Assembly: GCA_001660395.1 (NCBI GenBank) | Contig: LXWE01000003.1 | Location: 362,056-426,055, forward strand | Direction: 5' to 3' | DNA from: Alteromonadaceae bacterium XY-R5 | Lineage (GTDB): Bacteria; Pseudomonadota; Gammaproteobacteria; Enterobacterales; Alteromonadaceae | Length of the DNA: 64,000 nt | Shown: positions 54,740 to 64,000 of the stretch, one piece after another | Position numbering within the stretch: the stretch's first letter is position 1 | How the letters are laid out: every line of letters starts with the position of its first letter | Translations under genes and position numbers: made by a program | The notes under the pieces: generated by a model | Databases searched by the model: none | Told to the model about the DNA's origin: nothing | Seen by the model: only the letters and a program-made list of their open reading frames with translations

Positions 54740-56149
54740 TTACACGCTGTAGTACATATCAAACTCAACTGGGTGAGTAGACATGTTCAGTTTTTCAACT
54801 TCAGCGCGCTTCAGATCGATATAAGCATCAATCATGTCATCGCTCATTACGCCGCCAGCAGTCAAGAATTCACGGTCTGCATCCAGTGCATCCAGTGCCA
54901 TTTCCAGGCTGTGAGCAACAGTTGGGATTTCTTTCGCTTCTTCAGGTGGCAGTTCGTACAAGTCTTTGTCCGCAGCATCGCCAGGGTGGATCTTGTTCTT
55001 GATACCGTCAATACCCGCCATCAACATAGCAGTGAATGCCAGGTAAGGGTTACACGCTGGATCTGGGAAACGTACTTCGATACGACGAGCTTTGGCGCTA
55101 GTTACGTGTGGAATACGAATTGACGCAGAACGGTTACGTGCAGAGTAAGCCAGCATTACTGGTGCTTCAAATCCAGGTACCAAACGCTTGTAGCTGTTGG
55201 TCGCTGGGTTAGAGAATGCGTTGATTGCGCGAGCGTGCTTGATGATACCACCAATGTAGTACAGAGCTTCTTCAGACAGGCCGGCATACTTATCACCTGC
55301 GAAGATGTTAACGCCATCTTTGCTGATTGACTGGTGGCAGTGCATACCAGAACCGTTGTCACCTACCAAAGGCTTAGGCATGAAGGTAGCTGTTTTACCG
55401 TAAGCGTGTGCAACGTTGTGAACAACATACTTGTAGATCTGTACTTCGTCAGCTTTAGTAACCAGAGTGTTGAACTGGCAGGCAATTTCGTTCTGGCCAG
55501 CAGTTGCAACTTCGTGGTGGTGAGCTTCGATAACCAGGCCCATTTCTTCCATTACCAGACACATTGCCGCACGGATGTCGTGAGCTGAGTCAACTGGAGG
55601 AACTGGGAAGTAACCGCCTTTTACGCCTGGACGGTGACCCATGTTACCTTCTTCGAAAGCTTTACCTGAGTTCCACTTCGCTTCGTCTGCTTCGATTTTG
55701 AAGAAAGAACCAGCCATATCTGTGTGGAAACGAATGTCATCAAACAGGAAGAATTCAGGCTCTGGACCTACCAAGCAGGTGTCACCAATGCCAGTAGATT
55801 TCAGGTACTCTTCAGCGCGCTTAGCAACTGAACGAGGGTCACGGTCGTAACCTTGCATTGTGCTTGGCTCAAGAATGTCACAACGGATATTGATTTGAGT
55901 CTCTTCAGCGAATGGATCCAGTACCGCAGAAGAAGGATCTGGCATCAGCACCATGTCTGATTCGTTGATGCCTTTCCATCCAGCGATAGAAGAACCGTCA
56001 AACATTTTACCTTCTTCGAAGAATTCCTCGTCAACCAGGCCAGCTGGGATAGAAACGTGCTGTTCTTTACCTTTAGTATCGGTGAAGCGCAGGTCAACGA
56101 ATTTAGCATCACTTTCTTTGATAAGGTCTAAAGCCTTTTCTACTGACAT
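54740..56149 (-). CDS. glnA: Glutamine synthetase, type I
   Basis: 469 residues from the ATG at 56149, the E. coli length; GGAGGACACA lies upstream and the 40-codon upstream extension is not part of the protein. Motifs: [17 protein letters not shown], the ATP-binding [34 protein letters not shown], and the adenylylation region [10 protein letters not shown] with the target Tyr near residue 398. It condenses ammonia and glutamate. Expression fits nitrogen control: a sigma-54-like promoter and NtrC half-sites lie upstream and ntrBC downstream. Confidence 0.97.
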   Translation of the reverse strand: MSVEKALDLIKESDAKFVDLRFTDTKGKEQHVSIPAGLVDEEFFEEGKMFDGSSIAGWKGINESDMVLMPDPSSAVLDPFAEETQINIRCDILEPSTMQGYDRDPRSVAKRAEEYLKSTGIGDTCLVGPEPEFFLFDDIRFHTDMAGSFFKIEADEAKWNSGKAFEEGNMGHRPGVKGGYFPVPPVDSAHDIRAAMCLVMEEMGLVIEAHHHEVATAGQNEIACQFNTLVTKADEVQIYKYVVHNVAHAYGKTATFMPKPLVGDNGSGMHCHQSISKDGVNIFAGDKYAGLSEEALYYIGGIIKHARAINAFSNPATNSYKRLVPGFEAPVMLAYSARNRSASIRIPHVTSAKARRIEVRFPDPACNPYLAFTAMLMAGIDGIKNKIHPGDAADKDLYELPPEEAKEIPTVAHSLEMALDALDADREFLTAGGVMSDDMIDAYIDLKRAEVEKLNMSTHPVEFDMYYSV

Positions 56150-56239
56150 TGTGTCCTCCAGAGTAATAAAAACCATTTCATTGAAATGGCGAAAGTTTTT
56201 CTTAGCAAAGGTGCAAATTTTGGTAGTGGGCAAGTTTGA

Positions 56240-56255
56240 AGCGATTTTCGTGCCA
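56240..56255 (-). promoter_or_regulatory. Sigma-54-like promoter of glnA
   Basis: On the minus strand TGGCAC-GAAAA-TCGCT matches TGGCAC-N5-TTGCW, with GG at -24 and GC at -12 and one mismatch. It lies 91 bp before the glnA ATG. Confidence 0.68.
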
Positions 56256-56327
56256 GAAGACGGGAACATTGCAGACCGCGAAATTCCGTAATAATCCGTA
56301 CATATTTCTACTCAAGCGTGCCATTGA

Positions 56328-56366
56328 TGCACCAAAAAAACACAAACTACGATCCATAATGGTGCA
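56328..56366 (-). promoter_or_regulatory. NtrC half-site pair upstream of glnA
   Basis: Two NtrC-like sites each with one perfect half: TGCACC at 56328-56333 and GGTGCA at 56361-56366 (plus-strand reading), their partners degenerate. They lie about 75-110 bp upstream of the sigma-54-like promoter, the usual enhancer distance. Confidence 0.55.
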
Positions 56367-56511
56367 TAGAGGACAATATTCCCTGTAATCGCGCAGAGTC
56401 CTTTCCCCTCCTTCCCAATATTATGTACCCCCTTACCTAGACAATGTCTACCGTTCGTTAGGTAAGTTAGTAAAGAAATCAGGATTCGCGCGCGAAATGC
56501 GTAATTCTGAA

Positions 56512-56540
56512 TCGCCAAAGAGAGCATAAACCTGTACAAT
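56512..56540 (+). promoter_or_regulatory. Candidate sigma-70 promoter of bipA
   Basis: TCGCCA (56512-56517), 17-bp spacer, TACAAT (56535-56540); the -35 matches at 4 of 6. It is 55 bp before the bipA ATG in the 446-bp divergent region. 56367-56511 shows nothing else I recognise. Confidence 0.4.
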
Positions 56541-56595
56541 CCTGCGCCTATTAATTCCGTCCACGGCGATTACCGCCCAAATTTGAGAAGAAAAG

Positions 56596-58431
56596 ATGAG
56601 TGCAACTCCTACCTCAATCGATAAATTGAGGAATATTGCGATTATCGCACACGTTGACCATGGTAAAACCACCCTGGTAGACAAGCTTTTACAACAATCT
56701 GGTACGCTGGAAAGCCGTGGCCAGGCGGAAGAGCGCGTCATGGACTCCAACGCTATTGAAAAAGAGCGTGGTATCACCATTCTGGCAAAAAACACTGCCA
56801 TAAACTGGAACGATTACCGTATCAACATCGTAGACACTCCTGGACACGCCGACTTCGGTGGTGAAGTAGAGCGTGTTATGTCGATGGTAGACTCGGTATT
56901 GCTGCTGGTTGATGCACAGGAAGGTCCTATGCCACAAACGCGTTTCGTAACCCAAAAAGCTTTCGCTCAGGGTTTGAAACCAATCGTGGTTATCAACAAA
57001 ATCGACAAACCAGGTGCTCGTCCTGACTGGGTAATCGATCAAGTATTTGATTTGTTCGATAACCTGGGCGCAACTGACGAACAGCTAGACTTCCAGGTTG
57101 TTTATGCGTCAGCATTGAACGGCTGGGCTTCTGCTGATGCCGACCAACCTGGCGAAGACATGACTCCTCTGTTTGAAGCCATTGTTGAGCAAGTTTCGCC
57201 ACCAGATGCAGATATCGATGGCCCGTTCCAGATGCAGATTTCTCAGCTGGATTATAACTCATACGTTGGCGTTATCGGCGTTGGTCGTGTTAAACGCGGT
57301 AGCGTAAAAGTTAACCAGCAAATTACCGTAATCGGCGCTGACGGCACCAAACGTAACGGTAAAGTAGGTCAGGTATTAGGTTACCTGGGCTTGGATCGTT
57401 ACGATGCAGGTCAAGCCTCTGCTGGCGACATCATTGCCATCAGCGGTATCGGTGAGCTGAAAATCTCTGATACTGTCTGCGATCCTAACAATGTTGAAGC
57501 ACTGCCGCCTCTGTCTGTTGACGAACCAACAGTAACCATGACCTTCCAGGTAAATACGTCTCCTTTCTCAGGTAAAGAAGGCAAGTACGTTACGTCACGT
57601 AACATTCTTGAGCGTCTGCAGGAAGAACTGGTACACAACGTTGCTTTACGCGTAGAAGAAATGTCTGATCCAGATAAATTCCGCGTATCAGGCCGTGGTG
57701 AACTTCACCTGGGCATCCTGATTGAAAACATGCGTCGTGAAGGTTACGAATTAGCTGTATCTCGTCCAGAAGTAATTCTGCGTACTGTAGATGGCGTACT
57801 CGAAGAACCGTTTGAAACAGTAACCATTGACGTTGAAGAAGAGCACCAAGGCTCAATCATGGAGCAAATGGGTATTCGTAAGGCTGAACTGAAAGACATG
57901 GGTACAGACGGCAAAGGCCGTGTACGTATGGACTTCGTTATGCCTAGCCGTGGCCTGATTGGTTTCCAAACTGAGTTTATGACCCTGACTTCAGGTTCTG
58001 GCTTGCTTTACCATACATTTGATCATTATGCGCCGCACAAAGGTGGCACTATCGGTCAGCGTAAGAACGGTGTACTGATTGCCAACGCACCAGGTAAGGC
58101 TCTGACTAACGCTCTGTTTAACCTGCAGGAGCGTGGTCGCTTGTTTATCGGCCACGGTGTTGATGTTTACGAAGGTATGATCATCGGTATTCATAGCCGT
58201 GACAATGACCTGACGGTAAACGCGCTGAAAGGTAAGCAGCTAACCAACGTACGTGCTTCTGGTACTGACGAAGCTCAGACACTGGTTCCACCTATCGTGA
58301 TGTCACTGGAGCAAGCTCTGGAATTTATCGATGACGATGAGCTGGTAGAAGTAACGCCAGAGAGCATCCGTATTCGTAAGAAGCTATTAACCGAGAACGA
58401 GCGTAAACGCGCTTCTCGTAGCAAAGAGTAA
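56596..58431 (+). CDS. typA: Translational GTPase BipA/TypA
   Basis: 611 residues; GAGAAGAAAAG precedes the ATG. G1 [16 protein letters not shown]2 [15 protein letters not shown]3 [15 protein letters not shown] and G4 [10 protein letters not shown] are all visible, then EF-G-like domains III and V and the BipA-specific C-terminal domain ([32 protein letters not shown]). It binds the ribosome and assists 50S assembly at low temperature and under stress. Divergent from glnA, as in E. coli. Confidence 0.96.
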   Translation: MSATPTSIDKLRNIAIIAHVDHGKTTLVDKLLQQSGTLESRGQAEERVMDSNAIEKERGITILAKNTAINWNDYRINIVDTPGHADFGGEVERVMSMVDSVLLLVDAQEGPMPQTRFVTQKAFAQGLKPIVVINKIDKPGARPDWVIDQVFDLFDNLGATDEQLDFQVVYASALNGWASADADQPGEDMTPLFEAIVEQVSPPDADIDGPFQMQISQLDYNSYVGVIGVGRVKRGSVKVNQQITVIGADGTKRNGKVGQVLGYLGLDRYDAGQASAGDIIAISGIGELKISDTVCDPNNVEALPPLSVDEPTVTMTFQVNTSPFSGKEGKYVTSRNILERLQEELVHNVALRVEEMSDPDKFRVSGRGELHLGILIENMRREGYELAVSRPEVILRTVDGVLEEPFETVTIDVEEEHQGSIMEQMGIRKAELKDMGTDGKGRVRMDFVMPSRGLIGFQTEFMTLTSGSGLLYHTFDHYAPHKGGTIGQRKNGVLIANAPGKALTNALFNLQERGRLFIGHGVDVYEGMIIGIHSRDNDLTVNALKGKQLTNVRASGTDEAQTLVPPIVMSLEQALEFIDDDELVEVTPESIRIRKKLLTENERKRASRSKE

Positions 58432-58443
58432 TCAATACTCAAT

Positions 58444-58470
58444 AAAAAAGGGCCTCAGGGCCCTTTTTTA
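58444..58470. terminator. Bidirectional terminator between bipA and fklB
   Basis: AAAAAAGGGCC-TCAG-GGCCCTTTTTT hairpin between convergent stop codons. Confidence 0.9.
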
Positions 58471-58493
58471 TTAACTGCAATTTACAGAATGAA

Positions 58494-59114
58494 TTAGGCA
58501 ATCACGTCCAGAAGCTCAACATCAAAAATCAGAGTTGAGTATGGACCAATGGCCGCGCCTGCGCCGCGTTCGCCATAAGCCAGTTGGTAAGGTACGTATA
58601 AACGCCATTTCGCACCTACTTTCATCATCTGCAGTGCTTCAGTCCAGCCTTTAATTACACCACCTACTGGGAATTCTGCCGGCTGTCCACGCTCGTAAGA
58701 ACTGTCGAACACAGTGCCATCAATCAAAGTACCGTGATAATGCGTACGCACGGTAGAAGCCGCAGTTGGAGTCTCACCATCGCCGTCTGCCAGCACTTCG
58801 AACTGCAGACCGCTCTCAGTCACAGTGACTTCATCTCGCTTGGCATTATCAGCCAGGAATTGATCGCCTGCTTCAATCACCGCTTTGCTCTGCTCTGCTT
58901 TAGCTGCTTGCATACGGGTATGAATTTCATTGAATGCAGCACCCAGCGCTTGGTTATCAACCTGAGCTGGTAATTGATTAAAAGCGTCAGCCAAACCCGC
59001 CTGAACCGCTTCAATATCTAAACCTTCAAACGGGTTAGTCAGTAATTGCTGACCCATTTGTAAACCAATGCCATAACTGGCCTGAGTTTCTACTGTGGTA
59101 AATTTTTGAGACAC
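58494..59114 (-). CDS. fklB: FKBP-type peptidyl-prolyl isomerase FklB
   Basis: 206 residues, identical in length to E. coli FklB (FKBP22). The N-terminal dimerisation helices (YGIGLQMGQQLLTNPFEGLD) lead to the FKBP domain at about 105-206, with VRTHYHGTLIDGTVFDSSYERGQPAEF, GVIKGWTEALQMMKVG and IGPYSTLIFDVELLDV (cited as separate parts). There is no signal peptide, so it is cytoplasmic. It speeds proline isomerisation. Divergent from ppc. Confidence 0.93.
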   Translation of the reverse strand: MSQKFTTVETQASYGIGLQMGQQLLTNPFEGLDIEAVQAGLADAFNQLPAQVDNQALGAAFNEIHTRMQAAKAEQSKAVIEAGDQFLADNAKRDEVTVTESGLQFEVLADGDGETPTAASTVRTHYHGTLIDGTVFDSSYERGQPAEFPVGGVIKGWTEALQMMKVGAKWRLYVPYQLAYGERGAGAAIGPYSTLIFDVELLDVIA

Positions 59115-59382
59115 GCTCGCTCCTCAATTATGTGGCCGAATTTCAGCCGAAAGTAAGAGGCAGAACTCTATCACACTAAAGGCAAAATGTCGGTAGTGAG
59201 CAAAACTCAAGCAAGTTCAGATTTTGTACTTTTTCAACAAAATGTTATGAATTCACAATAAAATGTTGTAATTTTACTACATAAAAGCAACGAAAAGCCG
59301 TTTTGGCTCCAAGAACTGTTTAGACATTAACCACTGCATTCAGTATCTTTTAAACAGTACGGCACAGGAAGAAGGGGGAAAT

Positions 59383-62001
59383 GTGGAACAACAATTACAT
59401 TCTCAGCTAAAAGACACGGTACGTTATCTGGGCGCAACACTGGGTGACACCATCAAAGCACAATTGGGAGAAGAGTGGCTTGAACGTATTGAAAAAGTAC
59501 GTATCGACGGCCGTAACTCTTTTAAGGGCGAACAGAGTGCCGGTGAAGAGTTAAAAGCATTATTTGCTGACTTAAAGGACGACGAATTACTCACAGTTGG
59601 TCGTGCTTTTGCACAGTTTTTGAATCTGGCTAATATCGCTGAGCAGGAATTTAATAGCTCAAATGACATCAGTGACCCAGTAGCGGAACTGTTTCAGCAT
59701 TTAGAAACTGCAGATGTCAGCGCCAAAACATTCGAGCAAGCTTTGTCACAGCTAAAAATTGAGCTGGTACTGACAGCGCACCCGACGGAAGTCACCCGAC
59801 GCACCCTGATCCATAAGCATGGCGAATTAGCGCGTTGTTTGAGTGAATTGAATCACACTCAACTGACAGATATTCAACGTCAGCGCATTCAAACCCGCAT
59901 TGCCGATTTGATCAGTCAGGCCTGGCATACTGAAGAGATCCGTTCTGTGCGTCCAACGCCTGTTGATGAAGCTCGATGGGGCTTTTCAGTTATCGAGAAT
60001 TCACTTTGGGAAGCTGTACCGGATTTTATCCGCGAACTGGATGCTAAAATCAGTGCAAAATACGGCATCAATCTGCCGTTAGATGCCACTCCCGTGAAAT
60101 TCTGCTCCTGGATGGGCGGTGACCGAGATGGGAACCCGTTCGTCACCGCAAAAGTGACAGAGCAGGTGCTGTTACTGGCACGTAAACGCGCGGCAAAACT
60201 GTTTGCACAAGATCTGGATAAACTTCAGGTCGAACTGTCGATGCGCGACTGCAACGCGAAACTGCGCGATTTGGTTGGAGATGTAAACGAACCATACCGA
60301 GCCCTGTTGCGTCCTTTGCTCAGACGTTTGCAAAACACAGAAAAGGGCATCATGGCCTATGTCAACGAACGTCCTGCTGATGCAAGTGACTGGGTTAGCC
60401 GTAAAGAAGAACTGCTCGACCCTTTGATGCTATGTTATGCGTCATTGTGTGAATGCGGAATGAAGTTGATAGCGGATGGCTATTTGCTGGATACCATTCG
60501 CCGAGTGCACTGCTTTGGTGTCAATCTGTTGAAGCTGGATATCCGTCAGGATTCTGAGCGCCACGCCAATGTCTTTAGCGAACTGACCCGCTACTATGGC
60601 CTTGGGGATTATGCCCAGTGGAGCGAAGAAGACAAACAAGCCTTTCTGCTAAAAGAACTTGGTTCAAAACGTCCACTGTTACCTGATGACTGGCAGCCCA
60701 GTGACGAAGTACAGGAAGTACTGGATACCTGTAAAGTAATCGCCAAACACAACCGCGATGGTTTCGGGATTTATATTATCTCGATGGCCAGTTTGCCGTC
60801 TGATGTATTGAGCGTACAACTACTGCTGAAATCATCCGGTGTTACCTGGCCAATGTCCGTAGCGCCGTTGTTCGAAACTTTGGATGATTTAAATAATGCC
60901 GAATCTGTTATCAGCAAACTGCTGAGCATCGACTGGTATCGCGGCTATATTCAGGGCCATCAGCATGTCATGATTGGCTATTCTGATTCTGCCAAAGATG
61001 CCGGTGCCATTGCCGCCGGCTGGGCCCAGTATACCTCTCAGGAAGCCCTGGTTGCTCTGGCTGATAAGTTCAACGTTGAACTAACTTTGTTCCATGGTCG
61101 CGGCGGCACTATCGGTCGGGGTGGATTGCCCGCGCACAGTGCTATCCTGTCTCAGCCGCCGGGCTCATTAAAAGGCGGTTTCCGCGTCACTGAACAGGGC
61201 GAAACAATCCGCTATAAGTTTGGTATGCCAGTGCTGGCCCAACGTAGCCTGAATTTGTATGCTTCAGCTATTATCGAAGCTATTGTTTTACCCCCTCCGG
61301 CTCCCAAAGACAGCTGGCGTGAAGCCATGACAGCCATGGCCGCAGACGGGCGCGACAACTATCGTCAAACTGTACGTCATGATGAAAGTTTTGTACCTTA
61401 CTTCCGAGTAGCGACCCCTGAGCAAGAGTTAGGAAAACTGCCATTAGGCAGCCGTCCTTCGAAGCGAAAACCAACCGGTGGCATTGAAAGCTTACGTGCG
61501 ATCCCCTGGATCTTTGCCTGGGCTCAAACCCGTTTGGTGTTGCCGTCATGGTTAGGTGTGATGAAGGCCGTGAAGAAAACATTGGATAATGGCCATTCCG
61601 CTACCATTGAAGAGATGCAAGCCAGCTGGCCATTCTTCCGCTCGCGTCTATCGATGCTGGATATGGTATTTTACAAGGCCGATCCGCGTATCAGCGCCGA
61701 ATATGATGCCAGACTGGTGCCGGATGAATTGAAGCATTTTGGCGAAGCATTACGTAATGAGTTGACCTTCAGCATCGAATTACTGCTGAAATTGCTAAAG
61801 CAGGAAACCACCATGGAATCGGATCCAAAAGGTAAAGAGTCCATGAAGATCCGCGCAGGCTATTTGCAGCCATTACACTTCCTGCAGATTGAGTTGCTTA
61901 AACGTATTCGCGCCCAGGGCGACAATGAATGCCCGGTGCTTGAGCGCGCCATGATGGTCACCATCGCCGGCATCGCCATTGGCATGCGGAACACAGGTTA
62001 A
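59383..62001 (+). CDS. ppc: Phosphoenolpyruvate carboxylase
   Basis: 872 residues. Start is GTG at 59383, with GGGGG 5 nt before it; the ATG two bases earlier is in another frame. Catalytic motifs: VLTAHPTEVTRRT in the N-terminal third, GGDRDGNPFVT, GYSDSAKDAG and the PEP loop FHGRGGTIGRGG, ending GIAIGMRNTG as in all family members. It makes oxaloacetate from PEP and bicarbonate. The 268-bp divergent region to fklB has AT-rich tracts but no promoter I would assert. Confidence 0.96.
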   Translation: MEQQLHSQLKDTVRYLGATLGDTIKAQLGEEWLERIEKVRIDGRNSFKGEQSAGEELKALFADLKDDELLTVGRAFAQFLNLANIAEQEFNSSNDISDPVAELFQHLETADVSAKTFEQALSQLKIELVLTAHPTEVTRRTLIHKHGELARCLSELNHTQLTDIQRQRIQTRIADLISQAWHTEEIRSVRPTPVDEARWGFSVIENSLWEAVPDFIRELDAKISAKYGINLPLDATPVKFCSWMGGDRDGNPFVTAKVTEQVLLLARKRAAKLFAQDLDKLQVELSMRDCNAKLRDLVGDVNEPYRALLRPLLRRLQNTEKGIMAYVNERPADASDWVSRKEELLDPLMLCYASLCECGMKLIADGYLLDTIRRVHCFGVNLLKLDIRQDSERHANVFSELTRYYGLGDYAQWSEEDKQAFLLKELGSKRPLLPDDWQPSDEVQEVLDTCKVIAKHNRDGFGIYIISMASLPSDVLSVQLLLKSSGVTWPMSVAPLFETLDDLNNAESVISKLLSIDWYRGYIQGHQHVMIGYSDSAKDAGAIAAGWAQYTSQEALVALADKFNVELTLFHGRGGTIGRGGLPAHSAILSQPPGSLKGGFRVTEQGETIRYKFGMPVLAQRSLNLYASAIIEAIVLPPPAPKDSWREAMTAMAADGRDNYRQTVRHDESFVPYFRVATPEQELGKLPLGSRPSKRKPTGGIESLRAIPWIFAWAQTRLVLPSWLGVMKAVKKTLDNGHSATIEEMQASWPFFRSRLSMLDMVFYKADPRISAEYDARLVPDELKHFGEALRNELTFSIELLLKLLKQETTMESDPKGKESMKIRAGYLQPLHFLQIELLKRIRAQGDNECPVLERAMMVTIAGIAIGMRNTG

Positions 62002-62013
62002 TCCTTAGAAATC

Positions 62014-62040
62014 AAAAAAGGCGCTTTATGCGCCTTTTTT
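62014..62040. terminator. Bidirectional terminator between ppc and the diguanylate cyclase gene
   Basis: AAAAAAGGCGC-TTTAT-GCGCCTTTTTT hairpin between convergent genes. Confidence 0.9.
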
Positions 62041-62049
62041 GTTGTCTGT

Positions 62050-63519
62050 TTACTCTAAGTGAATGGCTTTACGTTTATAGGCGTATATGTTGTCACCACC
62101 CTCGACGACGGGTTCTTGTTCTTTGGGCTGAACAATACAATTACGTCCTGCCGCTTTAGCCTGATACAGATGCTCATCTGCCTGCTTAAGTAACTGCGAG
62201 ATATCCGGCTCATTCCCAGAACATGCGATACCGATTGAGACTGTCATCGCTGCGCCTGCCGCTGGCTTATAGCCTTTTAACACAGTTACTTCGACTTGCT
62301 GACGAATGCGTTCGGCAACCTGCCAGGCTCCGGATGCATCGGTATCTGTGAGCAAAATAGCAAACTCCTCTCCGCCAAGGCGACAAACACAATCTGTCTG
62401 TCGCGCTGATTGGCGCAATATCGCCGCAACATTTTGAATTGCTGAATCTCCCACTGCATGACCAGCAACATCATTGATCCGTTTAAAAAAATCTATATCC
62501 AGCATTAGCAACCACAACTGTCGGTCATGCCGCATAGCCCTGGCCACTTCAATTTTAGCGGCATCAAGAAACTTACGCCGATTTGGCAACTCTGTCAGAG
62601 GGTCTAATGTTGCCGCATTCATCAGTTCACGTTCAGCAGTGCGCCTTTTCTCGTCTTCCTTTTCCTGATAAATCGCAAAGACGGTTACCAGTAAAATACT
62701 GAACCAGCACACAATGACCACAAACAAGCCTATCGCGTTTTCACTTTCTGAATTTACTACTGTCTGAATGAAAAGCAGCCCAACAACAAAAGAAACACCA
62801 TAACTAATGAGTGCCTGTAATCTGGCAATACGCCCGCCAATGTAGGGAGACAGCAAGGCTCGTATCGCACCGTTTCTAGCGCTGGTACTCATACAACTAA
62901 TAGATAAGCAAAAACCAAACGTGGTAGTGAGTAATGACATATCTCCTGAGAATGCATCTATGCCGTAAGCTAGCCCGGTTATCGCAAGGATAGGAAAGCC
63001 TAAAGCAAAAAAGGACAGCGCCTGAGATAACAACACTTGCCCCTTCCACTTGGTAATGGCCGATAGCGACAAGGCTGACAACATTAAACAGGTATTGATA
63101 CCCATCGCATTTTCTTTACCCTGAAGGTGGTCTGCGATAATCACCGCCTGAAATGGGGTAATCTGGGCAAGGAAACCAGCACTTAAGTAAAACTCTGCAA
63201 GTCGGAGAACACACATAGCAAGTGCAAATATGGGCAATAGGAGAGGTAAAGTGTCACGCCCATGTTTACGACTAAAATGTAAACCTAAACAAAAAATCAC
63301 TAGTGCGGTGACAGGATGAGTGGCTGAACCTTGTGGAATAGGACGGTATAAAGCCTCAATACCCAGTGAGTATCCAAGCAAAATAATCCCAGCAGAAATG
63401 GCGCTGGTAACACCCAAGGCGTGACCTATCGCAATAAAATAACGAATTAAACGCCACTTCCTTCTGACGAGTTCTTTGCCAACGTGAGCATGTATCTGCA
63501 TCTTCAGATTCGCAGACAT
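62050..63519 (-). CDS. Membrane-bound diguanylate cyclase (GGDEF domain)
   Basis: 489 residues; AGAGG precedes the ATG. About eight membrane helices cover residues 25-290 and form an uncharacterised MASE-like sensor. A short helix leads to the GGDEF domain at about 315-470, starting DPLTELPNRRKFL. The active loop is GGEEF, so it should be catalytically competent, and RQTD five residues before it is the RxxD product-inhibition site. It makes c-di-GMP from GTP. The input signal is not evident. It may oppose or feed the HD-GYP-like protein at 50342. Confidence 0.92.
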   Translation of the reverse strand: MSANLKMQIHAHVGKELVRRKWRLIRYFIAIGHALGVTSAISAGIILLGYSLGIEALYRPIPQGSATHPVTALVIFCLGLHFSRKHGRDTLPLLLPIFALAMCVLRLAEFYLSAGFLAQITPFQAVIIADHLQGKENAMGINTCLMLSALSLSAITKWKGQVLLSQALSFFALGFPILAITGLAYGIDAFSGDMSLLTTTFGFCLSISCMSTSARNGAIRALLSPYIGGRIARLQALISYGVSFVVGLLFIQTVVNSESENAIGLFVVIVCWFSILLVTVFAIYQEKEDEKRRTAERELMNAATLDPLTELPNRRKFLDAAKIEVARAMRHDRQLWLLMLDIDFFKRINDVAGHAVGDSAIQNVAAILRQSARQTDCVCRLGGEEFAILLTDTDASGAWQVAERIRQQVEVTVLKGYKPAAGAAMTVSIGIACSGNEPDISQLLKQADEHLYQAKAAGRNCIVQPKEQEPVVEGGDNIYAYKRKAIHLE

Positions 63520-63863
63520 ACATACCTCTGCACTTTACCAACCCCAATCAAGCTTAGCTGATAAAGTGGCAAGCATCTGTAAATCTAAATTAAATACATT
63601 AAGAATCAATTGATTAGAGAATTTTAATTACCTAAAAGATACAACTGGCTACTACAAGAACGCTTTTTTAGGAATATTAAACCTATCGATGATTACTCGG
63701 GCTATCCTGCCCTCGCCTTTCAGGCCAGCCTGCGGCTGTTCCACATCGTCCCGACGATATGGCACGAAGACAATCTGCTTGGAGCCGTACTTCAATTTTT
63801 CTTCGAGCATTAAAAAAGGCGCTTCAAGAGCGCCTTTTTTGGGAGGGTGTTAAAACCTATCGA
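63520..63863. other. Intergenic region between the GGDEF gene and tuf, with near-duplicate sequence
   Basis: 344 bp. It includes a tuf terminator at 63812-63840 (AAAAAAGGCGC/GCGCCTTTTTT), a hairpin CCACATCGTC/GACGATATGG at 63741-63762, and a GC-richer stretch at 63695-63790 unlike its AT-rich surroundings. AAACCTATCGATGATTACTCG near 63680 nearly repeats AAAACCTATCGATTACTCG at 63853-63870, across the tuf stop codon. No ORF is convincing. Confidence 0.55.
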
Positions 63864-64000
63864 TTACTCGATGATTTTAGATACAACACCAGCACCTACA
63901 GTACGACCACCTTCACGGATTGCGAAGCGCAGACCTTCGTCCATCGCGATTGGTGCAATCAGTTCTACTGTGAACTTCAGGTTGTCGCCTGGCATTACCA
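63864..64000 (-). CDS. tuf: Elongation factor Tu (3' end only)
   Basis: The last 45 residues of EF-Tu are visible, ending at the right window edge: [36 protein letters not shown] and VVSKIIE. This is domain 3, which contacts tRNA and EF-Ts. EF-Tu brings aminoacyl-tRNA to the ribosome. Whether it is tufA or tufB cannot be told from this fragment. Confidence 0.95.
   Translation of the reverse strand, partial: VMPGDNLKFTVELIAPIAMDEGLRFAIREGGRTVGAGVVSKIIE

Noticed and set aside
54740..56269. Longer glnA start adding 40 residues
   Set aside because: The extension crosses the sigma-54-like promoter and has no homology. The ATG at 56149 has a strong ribosome site and gives the standard length.
56311..56326. 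TGGCAC on the minus strand near 56326 as a second glnA sigma-54 promoter
   Set aside because: No TTGC-like -12 element occurs at the required spacing. The site at 56240-56255 fits better.
59381..59383. ATG immediately before the ppc start
   Set aside because: It is in a different frame and gives a short nonsense peptide. GTG at 59383 carries the conserved protein.

Overview
The window looks like chromosome of a marine-type gammaproteobacterium of the Alteromonadales (inference). The grounds are a DUF3450/TtpC-type TonB2 operon, the rpsU-yqeY-dnaG-rpoD block, the glnA-DUF4124-ntrBC order, and secreted proteins with PEP-CTERM-like and GlyGly-CTERM-like tails. Coding density is high. I see no rRNA, tRNA, CRISPR array, transposase or prophage gene.

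Layout. 1-10.8 kb (all minus strand) is a phosphate/TonB island: exbD (cut by the window edge), exbB, ttpC and a DUF3450 gene, then a TonB-dependent receptor with a beta-helix lipoprotein, then phoB-phoR-pstS. Each of these three transcription units has a PhoB-box-like direct repeat upstream with a possible -10 hexamer exactly 10 nt further on. 10.9-18.3 kb holds an orphan sensor kinase, rdgC, an HDOD protein, an M49 peptidase lipoprotein and hinT-uppP-folB. 18.4-25.2 kb is plsY, tsaD and the macromolecular synthesis block. 25.2-30.7 kb has a DUF1275 membrane protein, an RND efflux pair and an orphan lipoprotein.

30.7-39.3 kb is the most unusual part. Two paralogous, very large secreted nucleases each combine an endonuclease I domain with an ExeM/NucH-type exo/endonuclease domain. 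One ends in a dockerin-like EF-hand pair and is followed 25 bp later by a small cohesin-like protein with a PEP-CTERM-like anchor. The other ends in a GlyGly-CTERM-like tail. This suggests two surface-display strategies for extracellular DNA degradation, one of them a non-cellulosomal cohesin-dockerin pair. Weaker PhoB-box-like sequences upstream of both would fit scavenging of phosphate from DNA.

39.7-51.5 kb has a CstA-family transporter, a DUF4097 protein built of seven exact-length 18-residue repeats, ccoG-srkA behind an FNR-like promoter, a class V aminotransferase, an Aer-like receptor, rraB, plsC and an Hpt/HD-GYP fusion with degenerate metal-site residues. 51.5-64 kb has ntrBC, glnA with a sigma-54 promoter and NtrC half-sites, bipA, fklB, ppc, a diguanylate cyclase and the 3' end of tuf.

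All functional calls rest on reading motifs by eye. No database search was run.
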